A stretch of DNA of 64,000 nt from Oceanospirillaceae bacterium (GTDB lineage Bacteria > Pseudomonadota > Gammaproteobacteria > Pseudomonadales > Balneatricaceae). The position numbers and the translations under genes were made by a program. Location: assembly GCA_013215505.1 (NCBI GenBank), contig JABSQZ010000020.1, forward strand, positions 57,951 through 121,950. Direction: 5' to 3'. The notes beneath the pieces are model-generated. The model saw nothing but the letters and a program-made list of their open reading frames with translations. It ran no database searches and was not told the origin of the DNA. Position 1 is the first letter of the stretch; each line of letters opens with the position of its first letter. Shown here one piece after another: positions 18,168 through 26,674 of the stretch.

Positions 18168-19328
18168 CTACGCTGACTTGAAGCTCGCCATCACTTCGGC
18201 ACGAATAGGATCGGTCAAAGTTTGTGCGGCACCAAATTCAAGACCGCTCATCAATTCAGCGGCTGGGTGCAGAATGGGATCAGTGGAAAGCGACTTAGGC
18301 TGTAGGGCAAGTGCTCGAGCATCCGTTGGCGCATAGCCATGAACTTGTGCATCACTTACCTGTACCGCTGGATCTTGGAAATTATTGATAAACGCATAGG
18401 CCGCTTCCAAGTGCGGAGCTCCTTTGGGAATACAGTAAAAATCTGTCCAGATCTCACCGCCATCAGTGGCAACTACATACTCCATTTCCGGTATGTCTCT
18501 CTTAAGTTGAGTGGCATCACCATTCCAGCAGATTGACATCCAGCCGTCTCCGCTGCGCATACCCGGCTGATAATCAGAGGTAATAGCGAACAGATGTGGC
18601 TTGGACTCAATCAATAAGGCCTCGGCTGCAGCAAGCTCTTTCGCATCAATTGAATTGAAAGAATGACCAAGTGCACACAGAGCGGCGCCAATTGTGGTCA
18701 ACTGATAGTCATGCAAGATAGTATGTCCGGACCCTGCATTCATTGTGACGTCAAAAAAATCTTTCCAGGATTTTGGTCCACTGGTGATTTTTTTGGAGTT
18801 GACAATAAAGCCTGTAGTGCCCCAGTTTTTAGGTACGGCATAGACTTTGCCATTGACTGTGGCTGGTCCGGCAAATTTAGGATCATTAGAGCCAGCATCA
18901 TAATTTGGCAATTTGGATAAATCTAATTCCTGAATCAGATCAAGTTTGACGTATTCTTCGATGGTGTAGTTAGTCGGCACAAAAACATCCCAACCTGTTC
19001 CACCCGCTTGCAGTTTTGCCAGCATTTCTTCGTTTGAACCAAAGGCATTTATATGCACATTAACGCCGGTAGCTTTGGTAAACTGATCAACGTTGGCTTG
19101 ATCGTGGTAATTGGGCCAAGTGGAGAATACCAGACGATCACCCAGCTCACCTGCAAAGGCAGTTCGCGGCAGCAGTGCAGGCATAGCAGTAGCCATGACC
19201 GCCATCGCCGTTCCCAGACCAGTCACTCCCAGAAATTGTCGACGACTGATGGATCCTTTTTGATAGCGGTGAAACTCTTTCATGAATTTCGTCGCTGTTA
19301 TTGGCTTATCATTGTTATTATTACTCAT
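18168..19328 (-). CDS. Polyamine-type substrate-binding protein with Tat signal
   Basis: 386 residues from ATG 19328 (SD GAGG). The N-terminus carries a twin-arginine signal (SISRRQFLGVTGLGTAMAVM, then ALLPRTAFA), so it is exported folded. Mature part shows PotD/PotF features: LVFSTWPNYHD near the start, WDVFVPTNYTIEEYVKL, KVYAVPKNWGTTGFI, and YCIPKGAPHLEAAYAFINNF. Periplasmic receptor for the importer. The Tat signal and the catabolic genes nearby suggest that the ligand may be a methylated amine or modified polyamine rather than plain spermidine; that is inference. Confidence 0.88.
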   Translation of the reverse strand: MSNNNNDKPITATKFMKEFHRYQKGSISRRQFLGVTGLGTAMAVMATAMPALLPRTAFAGELGDRLVFSTWPNYHDQANVDQFTKATGVNVHINAFGSNEEMLAKLQAGGTGWDVFVPTNYTIEEYVKLDLIQELDLSKLPNYDAGSNDPKFAGPATVNGKVYAVPKNWGTTGFIVNSKKITSGPKSWKDFFDVTMNAGSGHTILHDYQLTTIGAALCALGHSFNSIDAKELAAAEALLIESKPHLFAITSDYQPGMRSGDGWMSICWNGDATQLKRDIPEMEYVVATDGGEIWTDFYCIPKGAPHLEAAYAFINNFQDPAVQVSDAQVHGYAPTDARALALQPKSLSTDPILHPAAELMSGLEFGAAQTLTDPIRAEVMASFKSA

Positions 19329-19420
19329 ATTCACATCCTCACTTTAGTCAATCCGTTTTCAAATTTTCTAAGACTATCACTGCATAATTCACAGCCTGGC
19401 CCTAGCTCTCTGTAAAGGTA

Positions 19421-20554
19421 TTAGGTATCAGCAAGCACAAGAGCAGATTCTGGCTGCCAGCTTATTGAGACCTGATCACCTGGTACAAAACTTTGAGTAC
19501 TGCCGGTAATATTTTTTGGAGACAAGACTAAAACCTCGCCATGTCCCTGTGTTTCAATAAGATATTCTGAGCGCTCGCCCAAAAATATTCTATTGATGAC
19601 TTTACCTGGCAGGCTAACACCAGCATTAGAATTTACCTGGTCAGCTGCAGCTATCGTGATCATTTCAGGGCGAACCGCAATGCTCGCTTTACTGCCATTA
19701 ATTAATTGCGGAACATTTTTGGGTGCCGCACCTAGCAAACTTAATCCAGAGTCCAGTTGCACAGTCACGCCCGCACCATTTATGTCACAGACCTGACCAT
19801 CAAAGAAATTTGTCTTACCGACAAAGTCAGCCACATAGCGGTTTTTCGGATCGTCATACAGATCACGCGGGCTTCCTAACTGTACTATTTGTCCCTCGCG
19901 CATGATGCAGATACGATCGCTCATTGATAGGGCTTCTTCCTGGTCATGGGTCACCAGAATAAAAGTGATACCGACATCTCGCTGCAGTGTTTGTAACTCC
20001 ATCTGCATTTCGCTGCGCAGTTTACGATCCAATGCCGCCAGTGGTTCGTCAAGTAACAGGCAAGTCGGGCGATTAATAAGCGCCCGCGCCAGGGCTACTC
20101 GCTGCTGTTGGCCACCCGAAAGTTCCCAAACTCTGCGATTGCCATAACCACTTAGGCGCACCATCTCCAATGTTTCATCAACACGCTTAAGAATTTCTTG
20201 TTTACTGGGTCTGGGGCTTCTCTGGCGCAAGCCATAGGCAATGTTGTCGCAGACGTTCATATGTGGAAACAGTGCGTATTGCTGGAAGACCATATTCACT
20301 GGTCTTTTATGAGAGGGGGTGCCCACCACAGATTGACCTGCAATGTACACATCACCTTCGGTGGGTTGATCAAAACCGGCAATTAATCGTAGCGAGGATG
20401 TTTTTCCGCAACCAGAGGGGCCCAAAAAACTAAAGAAAGAGCCGCGTTCTACACTCAGCGATACATTATCTACTGCTAATACATCACCAAAACGCTTAGT
20501 GACACCCTTAAATTCAATATCGTATGTTTTTGTTATTTTAGACTGTGCGGTCAA
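19421..20554 (-). CDS. Polyamine-type ABC ATPase, PotA/PotG-like
   Basis: 377 residues. Walker A GPSGCGKTSS, Q-loop VFQQYALFPHMNV, signature LSGGQQQRVALARAL, Walker B CLLLDEPLAALD, H-loop VTHDQEEALSM, then a C-terminal TOBE domain (ASIAVRPEMITI). TTG start with SD CAGGAGA. First gene of the operon ATPase, receptor, permease, permease. Energises import at the inner membrane. Divergent from the LuxR gene with 179 bases between. Confidence 0.92.
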   Translation of the reverse strand: MTAQSKITKTYDIEFKGVTKRFGDVLAVDNVSLSVERGSFFSFLGPSGCGKTSSLRLIAGFDQPTEGDVYIAGQSVVGTPSHKRPVNMVFQQYALFPHMNVCDNIAYGLRQRSPRPSKQEILKRVDETLEMVRLSGYGNRRVWELSGGQQQRVALARALINRPTCLLLDEPLAALDRKLRSEMQMELQTLQRDVGITFILVTHDQEEALSMSDRICIMREGQIVQLGSPRDLYDDPKNRYVADFVGKTNFFDGQVCDINGAGVTVQLDSGLSLLGAAPKNVPQLINGSKASIAVRPEMITIAAADQVNSNAGVSLPGKVINRIFLGERSEYLIETQGHGEVLVLSPKNITGSTQSFVPGDQVSISWQPESALVLADT

Positions 20555-20733
20555 GTTCTTCTCCTGATACGGTATATACCTTAAAACAACTAAATTCTTG
20601 AATAATAGTTATACATGGCATATTATGCGATTACAAGTTATCAGTTGATTTTTTATTTGTAATGCATATATAGTTACAGACCATAGCAGCAGCAAAATAT
20701 ACAAATGTACTTAGTAATGTTGGAGTAGACTCA

Positions 20734-21573
20734 GTGAGCAATACAGCTAAAAGGACAATAGAATCTAAAATGGAAAACCCTAGTTGGGAGGATTTGCTCG
20801 GGCAATGTATTGATTTTATTGGTGATGATCAATTTCACAGTAAGCTGGTTGAGGTCCTCCAATCTCTTGCTAATTTCGATGACTCGGTGGTTTTTGCCTA
20901 TAATAATAGAGAAAAGCCTACCTGCTTAGGGGACACTTTTTCGACAAAAAATCGAGCTATGTTTGTCGATGAATACCTAAAAGGGCCCTATCTTCTCGAT
21001 CCATTTTATAAAGCCTGCAGTCGTCAAATAAAAAGCGGACTGTATCGATTAGCAGATATTGCCCCGGATCGTTTTCTACAAAGTGAGTACTATCGCTCTT
21101 ATTATGTGCAAACAGATATGGCGGAAGAGCTTTGTTATATCTTTTATTTGCCAGCAGGCACCGCGGTTGTCATTTCACTGATGCGTTCAGAGCTAAGTTC
21201 GCGTTTTTCTGCCCGGGAATTCCGGCTACTGGCCAAAGTCACACCTATTATCACCAGCATGGCGCAGCTCCACTGGCGATCAATCGGAGAAAATACCAGC
21301 AGCGAATCTATTAACCTGCAAAAAAATGAAGATCATTCGCTGATTGAAGAAGCGGTCAGCGATCATTTTGGCAAGCGCATCACCCCCCGTGAAATTCAAG
21401 TTGTGGCCCAGGTGCTTGAGGGGTACTCATCTGAGGCTATTGCAACCAGCCTGGGTATATCCTCCGGCACTGTTCGTATTCATCGACGCAATATTTATGC
21501 AAAACTGCAAGTTTCTTCCCAGGAAGAGCTGTTTTCGAATTTTTTCAAGAAAATGGGCAAGGTACACGACTAA
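20734..21573 (+). CDS. LuxR-type HTH regulator of the amine cluster
   Basis: 279 residues from GTG 20734 (SD TTGGAG). C-terminal LuxR/GerE HTH at about residues 212-270: ITPREIQVVAQVLEGYSSEA, IATSLGISSGTVRIHRRNIY, AKLQVSSQEELF. The N-terminal 200 residues have no receiver aspartate pattern and no recognisable acyl-homoserine-lactone pocket, so this is probably a one-component sensor of the cluster's substrate. Placed between the divergent importer and the downstream SDR and flavoenzyme genes, it likely controls both. Confidence 0.8.
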   Translation: MSNTAKRTIESKMENPSWEDLLGQCIDFIGDDQFHSKLVEVLQSLANFDDSVVFAYNNREKPTCLGDTFSTKNRAMFVDEYLKGPYLLDPFYKACSRQIKSGLYRLADIAPDRFLQSEYYRSYYVQTDMAEELCYIFYLPAGTAVVISLMRSELSSRFSAREFRLLAKVTPIITSMAQLHWRSIGENTSSESINLQKNEDHSLIEEAVSDHFGKRITPREIQVVAQVLEGYSSEAIATSLGISSGTVRIHRRNIYAKLQVSSQEELFSNFFKKMGKVHD

Positions 21574-21705
21574 ATTTCAGAGCATAAAATAAATTTCACA
21601 GGCACCTTCTACTCGCTGCAGAAAAATAAATAGTTCCAGGCAACAGTGCTATTCATTTATTTGCATACTCCCAAGTTTGGGACAACCTATTTATTAGAGA
21701 AACAT

Positions 21706-22515
21706 ATGGCTAACAACAGTATTCAAAGTAGCAACGAGATCAGCAGTATTGGCCGCTTGGCCGGAAAGACTGCAGTCATTACCGGTGGCGCGGCAGGTAT
21801 GGGGCGTGCTGCCTCTCTGGCATTTTGCAAAGAAGGTGCCACGATTGTCATTTTAGATATACAGAAAAAAGCCGGAGAAGCGCTGGTAGAAGAGTTAAGA
21901 GCAAAAGGTAGCGAAGCACATTTTATTGAAACCGATGTTTCTGATGAAGGCCAGGTAGAAGCTGCATTTGACCAAGTTGCCAAACTGGTAGGTTCTTACA
22001 ATGTACTTTTTAACCACGCTGGCACCATCATTGTTAAACCGTTACACGAAACCAGTGTAGAAGATTATGATCGGCTGATGGCCATCAATGTGCGATCAGC
22101 TTTCCTGGTCTGTCGACGTGCTGTTAAAGAAATGAGCGACAATGGCGGCGGCTCGATTGTTATCACAGGATCAATAGCATCGGAGCTAGGATATCCGCTG
22201 GAGTCTGTTTACTGCATGACTAAAGGCGCGGTGTTACAGCTGGCGCGCAGTATTTCAGCCGAATACCGAGATCAGGGCATTCGCTGTAACGCAGTATGTC
22301 CGGGTTTTGTAAAAACAGATCATGGTCTGCGGGAAATCAGCGAATTGGATTCCGCCGGACAGGAGTGGGAAGAGGGTGCTCTAGACCAGGCGCAAGGTCG
22401 TATATGTAATCCTGAAGAAGTCGCTGCTGCAGTGGTTTTTCTGGCGTCGGATGAATCCAGTTTCATTAGCGGCAACGCCTTGTATGTAGATAACGGCTGG
22501 TATGCTAAGGGCTAA
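21706..22515 (+). CDS. Short-chain dehydrogenase/reductase
   Basis: 269 residues from ATG 21706 (SD AGAGAAAC); a longer upstream start is unlikely. Classical SDR: cofactor motif TGGAAGMG near residue 27, acidic residue in VILDIQ favouring NAD, NHAG, catalytic Ser in ITGSIASE and YCMTK as the Tyr-Lys pair. C-terminus FISGNALYVDNGWYAKG. It probably oxidises an alcohol or semialdehyde made in the amine pathway; lies between LuxR and the flavoenzyme. Confidence 0.88.
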   Translation: MANNSIQSSNEISSIGRLAGKTAVITGGAAGMGRAASLAFCKEGATIVILDIQKKAGEALVEELRAKGSEAHFIETDVSDEGQVEAAFDQVAKLVGSYNVLFNHAGTIIVKPLHETSVEDYDRLMAINVRSAFLVCRRAVKEMSDNGGGSIVITGSIASELGYPLESVYCMTKGAVLQLARSISAEYRDQGIRCNAVCPGFVKTDHGLREISELDSAGQEWEEGALDQAQGRICNPEEVAAAVVFLASDESSFISGNALYVDNGWYAKG

Positions 22516-22832
22516 ATTATTAGTCTTGTAAATAGACTAAGAAAAAAATCCAGGGGTACTGGTCAAATAAAAGAGTACAGATGAATGAACTCATTATATG
22601 CCTTTGTTTCTTTTATTTGATGGCTGACACTTCAAACAGATTCGCAGCTAAAGATATCGTTCCTGTAGCAGTGGACCAGAACCCACCATGCTCCTGCTAA
22701 TACCCTCAGCACTGCGGCAACAAGCGCTTCTGATGGCGCTGAGCTAATCGGCGTTTGTAAAACAATTCAAGTCAGTCCCCTAGAGATGGCTCAGTAAAAA
22801 TTACTTGTAGTTAAATCACAGAGATTAAAAGT
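22516..22832. other. Intergenic between SDR and flavoenzyme
   Basis: TTAGTCT and AGACTAA (about 22522-22542) form a small hairpin after the SDR stop, with an A-run rather than a T-run after it. Otherwise no gene. The flavoenzyme may therefore have its own promoter here. Confidence 0.35.
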
Positions 22833-25253
22833 ATGCAATCAACAGCAAAAGTAGTGATTATCGGTGGCGGCTCACTCGGTGTTAATTTAATGTATCACCT
22901 CACTAAAGAGGGCTGGAATGACGTTTTATTAATAGAAAAAGGGGAGCTGACATCCGGTTCAACTTGGCATGCAGCGGGCTTGTGTCCCAACTTTAATGGC
23001 AATCATAGTTTATCTAAAATTCACCAGTACACCATAAAACTATACGATGAGATTATTCCCCGCGAGACAGGCTTGGCATCAACGTTTCATCGCACTGGTA
23101 GCTTAAGGGTTGGCTATACTGAGCTGGAAGAACAGTGGTTTCGTAACGTAATCAGCCGATCACGCAATGTAGGTTGTGAAATGCGTTTTATCAGTCGTGA
23201 TGAGGCCAGAGAGATAAACCCGCTGATGAATTTTGATCGGGCGAGGTGCATATTATACACCCCTAATGACGGCCATATTGATCCCAGTTCTATTGTCATG
23301 CCACTGGGCCAATTAGCCCGCGAAAATGGGGCAAAAGTATCACGCTTTAATCGCGTTATTGATATCAATTTACTGCCCAGTGGTGAATATCAAGTCATTA
23401 CTGAAAAAGGCCCAGTGCTTGCAGAGCACGTGGTCAATGCCGCAGGTTGCTTTGCACCAGAAGTCGGCAAAATGTTAGGTATCCATATACCCATCGTTAA
23501 TTTGGAACATCAGTATCTGGTGACTGAAGATCACCCGGAAATTGCTAAACTGGCAAGAGAACTTCCGGTGACCAGGGACTCCTGGGCATCCAGCTACATT
23601 CGTCAGGAGGGCAATGGTTTTTTGATTGGCCCCTATGAAACCTTTGGTGCAAAACCTTGGGCGCTCTCTGGCATGGACTGGGATTTTGATCGTGGACTAT
23701 TTGCTGGAGACCTGGTGCGCATCATGCCATTTTTAGAGCGCTGTATGGAGCTGGTACCCGGATTTAGTGAAGTAGGGGTGAAAACCATCATCAATGGAGC
23801 AATCACCCACACCCCCGACGATAATTTCTTAGTGGGTCCGGCGAAAGGCTTGCGTAATTTTTGGAACTTATGTGGTGCATCCATAGGCATTGCTCAAGGT
23901 GGTATAGGCAAGTACCTGGCGCAGTGGATAGTGCATGGTCAATGTGAAATAAACATGGGCTCGCTAGATTCTCGTCGTTTTGATAGCTGGGCCAATAAAC
24001 ATTACTGCACCGTAAAAGCGATTGAATCTTACGAACACATGTACGCTTGTAGCGCCCCCAACGACAACCGTCCTCACGCCAGGCCTTCAAGAGTGACCCC
24101 TTTATACTCGACCTTGCAGCAACAGGGAGCTGTTCACAATGTAGTAGCAGGTTTTGAAAAACCGGCATGGTTCAGCGATAGCAAGCTGCGGGTAGAAACC
24201 CCCAGCTGGACCCATTCGGATGCCCATCTCAGTGTCGCCAATGAGTGTGCTGCAGTGCAAAATCATTGCGGTATTATGGACTTATCTGCAGTGGCTAAAT
24301 TTGTTATCAAAGGTCCGGATGCCGCTGAATTTTTAAACTTACTATCGGCAAATAAATTACCTGGCGCCAATGGCCGTATTGGTTTGAGTTTATTTCACGC
24401 CGAGAACGGCGGTATCATGGCCGAGCAAACGATCAGCCGCATAGATGAAAATCATTTTATCCTCATGGGAGCGATAGGTTCTCAAGTAAAAGATTACCAG
24501 TGGTTAGAGTGGCACAGTGGTAATTTCGCTGTGGAAATTGAAGATATATCAGAGCAGTGGGGCGGTTTATTGTTAACCGGGCCAAAAGCGCGTGAGATTC
24601 TACAACAGCACTGCCCGGATGAAGATCTAAGCAACTCCAGCTTCCCCTGGCTGAGCTGTAAGAACATACAACTGGATTCTGCGGAAGTGTTTGCGATGCG
24701 TGTGTCCTACGTTGGTGAGCTGGGCTGGGAGCTACATATGCCGGCATGGCAAGTACTGTCTATATATGAGTCGCTGTGTAAAACGGGTATGCCGCTAGGG
24801 TTGAAAAATTTCGGTGCCTATGCGATGAACAGTATGCGTCTGGAGAAGAAGTACCCCGCATACGGCAGTGAATTTACTGAAGAAATATCTGCAATAGAAG
24901 CTTCAATGCAGCGTTTCGTCGATACCAGCCGGGACTTTATCGGCGCACAAAATATTCGATCCCGGCAGCAAAACCCGCTGGCGAGTGTCCTGGCTTACTT
25001 AGTGTTTGACGATGATATAAAAGCGGAGTGTTTTGGTAACGAGGCAGTATGGGTGGGTGATGAGCTCATAGGGCTGATCACCAGTGGTGGTTTTGGCCAT
25101 CGTATAGCAAAAAGTTTAGCCTTTGCTTACATCAATCCTCAACATCATAATAGCGGTCAGCAAGTAGTAATTGAGACTTCAGTGGGCAACCGACATGCGC
25201 ATATTGAAATGAGCGCTGCTTACGATGCCAAAAATATACAGCTGCGATCGTAA
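22833..25253 (+). CDS. FAD dehydrogenase + GcvT domain (dimethylglycine/sarcosine DH-like)
   Basis: 806 residues, the two-part layout of the dimethylglycine/sarcosine dehydrogenase family. N-terminal FAD domain: IIGGGSLGVNLMYHL, then GSTWHAAGLCPNF, where the His matches the covalent FAD attachment site. Residues about 430-800: GcvT aminomethyltransferase domain (CGIMDLSAVAKFVIKGPDAA, MRVSYVGELGWELHMP, FGAYAMNSMRLEKKYPAYG), which passes the oxidised methyl group to tetrahydrofolate. So it N-demethylates a secondary or tertiary amine in the cytosol. Substrate unproven; the importer nearby may supply it. Followed by a strong terminator. Confidence 0.88.
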   Translation: MQSTAKVVIIGGGSLGVNLMYHLTKEGWNDVLLIEKGELTSGSTWHAAGLCPNFNGNHSLSKIHQYTIKLYDEIIPRETGLASTFHRTGSLRVGYTELEEQWFRNVISRSRNVGCEMRFISRDEAREINPLMNFDRARCILYTPNDGHIDPSSIVMPLGQLARENGAKVSRFNRVIDINLLPSGEYQVITEKGPVLAEHVVNAAGCFAPEVGKMLGIHIPIVNLEHQYLVTEDHPEIAKLARELPVTRDSWASSYIRQEGNGFLIGPYETFGAKPWALSGMDWDFDRGLFAGDLVRIMPFLERCMELVPGFSEVGVKTIINGAITHTPDDNFLVGPAKGLRNFWNLCGASIGIAQGGIGKYLAQWIVHGQCEINMGSLDSRRFDSWANKHYCTVKAIESYEHMYACSAPNDNRPHARPSRVTPLYSTLQQQGAVHNVVAGFEKPAWFSDSKLRVETPSWTHSDAHLSVANECAAVQNHCGIMDLSAVAKFVIKGPDAAEFLNLLSANKLPGANGRIGLSLFHAENGGIMAEQTISRIDENHFILMGAIGSQVKDYQWLEWHSGNFAVEIEDISEQWGGLLLTGPKAREILQQHCPDEDLSNSSFPWLSCKNIQLDSAEVFAMRVSYVGELGWELHMPAWQVLSIYESLCKTGMPLGLKNFGAYAMNSMRLEKKYPAYGSEFTEEISAIEASMQRFVDTSRDFIGAQNIRSRQQNPLASVLAYLVFDDDIKAECFGNEAVWVGDELIGLITSGGFGHRIAKSLAFAYINPQHHNSGQQVVIETSVGNRHAHIEMSAAYDAKNIQLRS

Positions 25254-25258
25254 AACAA

Positions 25259-25295
25259 CTGAGAGTGATTAAAATTAATGTTTAATCACTCTCAG
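25259..25295 (+). terminator. Hairpin after the flavoenzyme
   Basis: A perfect 15-pair stem (CTGAGAGTGATTAAA with its complement) and a seven-base loop, six bases after the stop. A shortened relative lies at 26634-26665. Confidence 0.8.
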
Positions 25296-25320
25296 CATTT
25301 AAACTAGTATCAGCAAACTG

Positions 25321-25818
25321 TTATGAGGCTGAAAGCTCCCTGGATCGCTGAATAGGTAATATCATTGATTGATTTCTAACAACCGCCAAGATAGAAGTCA
25401 GTAAGGCCCCGAGGGCTAAAATTATCCTGTGCCAATGAAAATCTAACCATGTCGCTAATTCAGCACTCACTTCACTAATGGCAATTGTTTGCTCTGCAAA
25501 TGAGGCATTAGCAGGTAAGAAATAGATCGGAAAATAACCAACATTTGCCACTAAGAATACAATGGTTAGTCCCCATAAGATTTTGTTTTCCCTCTCCATA
25601 AAAAATACCAGGATGGCCAAAACTAAAACACCTGGACCCAGTGGTATCATCATTTTTGCAATGTTCGGGCTGTAAGCTGAAAACCAATCTAAGAAAGCCT
25701 GTGTTTCACCAGCTTGCCAAAAAGGTACAATCACTAATGCAATCAGAACCATAGCCCCAATGAATGCACTATTTAAAGCAATGATTAATATTTGCAGGGT
25801 TGTTTTAATGTGTTGCAT
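25321..25818 (-). CDS. DUF1772-like integral membrane protein
   Basis: 165 residues with four membrane segments (about 8-30, 55-74, 82-102, 130-150). The segment ATWLDFHWHRIILALGALLT resembles the W-H-R pattern of DUF1772/anthrone-oxygenase-like proteins. Function in bacteria unknown. Divergent from the MarR gene with a large operator dyad between them, so probably repressed by it. Confidence 0.6.
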   Translation of the reverse strand: MQHIKTTLQILIIALNSAFIGAMVLIALVIVPFWQAGETQAFLDWFSAYSPNIAKMMIPLGPGVLVLAILVFFMERENKILWGLTIVFLVANVGYFPIYFLPANASFAEQTIAISEVSAELATWLDFHWHRIILALGALLTSILAVVRNQSMILPIQRSRELSAS

Positions 25819-25946
25819 ATTTTCTCCTCAAGTGTTTCTGATTTATTTAATTACTGAGCGGATGTACAGAGAGTCGCTATATACAAAGCGGATAGGATAA
25901 AGGTAATAATTGAGATTATTTGCTTCATCGACTCAGCTTGGTTATT

Positions 25947-25999
25947 ATATTTGACAGCATGCTGTCACAATAGCTATGTGACAATGTGTTGTCAAATAT
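25947..25999. promoter_or_regulatory. Nested MarR-type operator dyads
   Basis: ATATTTGACA (25947-25956) and TGTCAAATAT (25990-25999), and inside them TGTCACA (25963-25969) and TGTGACA (25977-25983), share one centre at 25973. The left half also holds the perfect palindrome TGACAGCATGCTGTCA. Lies between divergent DUF1772 and MarR genes, 13 bases before the MarR start. Confidence 0.7.
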
Positions 26000-26012
26000 T
26001 TAAGGACATCCT

Positions 26013-26456
26013 ATGAAACTCACGCGCCAAGGCCATGCATTCACTGAAATCGTTTTAGAAGCTTTTAAATTTAGTGGTTTACTAACCACTGAAGGGGACA
26101 GAATTACCGAATTATACGGGCTTAGCAGTGCTAGATGGAAAATTATTGGGGCGCTTGAGAGGTCAGATACTCCACTAACAGTCCCGCAAATCGCTCGTGT
26201 TATGGGACAAACCCGTCAAGCAGTACAGAGATTGGTGGATATAATGCACAGGGATGGGCTGCTCGATTTCATCACCAACCCTAAGCATAAACGAGCGAAA
26301 CTAGTCACTTTAACCAGCGCCGGTAAAGGTGTTTATAAACAATTGGAACAGCAGCAGGTTCCATGGGCTAACCAACATTCAAGCCAGATAGATGAAAAGG
26401 ACTTAGAAATCACCCTGGCGACACTGAAGAAAATTTCAGAGAAATTTGAGACATAA
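26013..26456 (+). CDS. MarR-family repressor
   Basis: 147 residues. Winged helix with SARWKIIGALERSDTPLTVP, IARVMGQTRQAVQRLVDIM and a wing FITNPKHKRAKLVTLT, the standard MarR layout. SD AAGGA before ATG. MarR proteins bind small phenolic or oxidising ligands; here the target is most likely its own promoter and DUF1772. Ligand unknown. Confidence 0.88.
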   Translation: MKLTRQGHAFTEIVLEAFKFSGLLTTEGDRITELYGLSSARWKIIGALERSDTPLTVPQIARVMGQTRQAVQRLVDIMHRDGLLDFITNPKHKRAKLVTLTSAGKGVYKQLEQQQVPWANQHSSQIDEKDLEITLATLKKISEKFET

Positions 26457-26550
26457 CACAGCCTGAGGCGATGAACTGAGTTGCAATGTTTGGACTGCAT
26501 CTCGTGGATTCAGCTCTTTATGCGGTTGGGTTTTATAACTTTAATATACA

Positions 26551-26631
26551 TCTTCGGCGGCTAAACTAGATGTGCATATTGAAGTGACTGCTTTTTTGGT
26601 TGCAAAATATCCAGTGACTATCATAAAATAA
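26551..26631 (+). pseudogene. Relic 3' end of a GcvT-type dehydrogenase gene
   Basis: The frame ends LDVHIEVTAF...TIIK then TAA, like the end of the intact flavoenzyme at 25253 (RHAHIEMSAA...). The bases after the stop also match (TAACTGAGGG versus the related hairpin after the intact gene). It looks like a diverged copy of that gene's tail, cut off upstream. Short, so tentative. Confidence 0.35.
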
Positions 26632-26633
26632 CT

Positions 26634-26672
26634 GAGGGTAATTAAGGTTGATTTTAATTACCCTCTTTTTTT
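26634..26672 (+). terminator. Terminator, relative of the one at 25259
   Basis: GAGGGTAATTAA and TTAATTACCCTC form a 12-pair stem with an eight-base loop, followed by seven T. Can end transcripts from the MarR gene. Confidence 0.8.
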
Positions 26673-26674
26673 AA

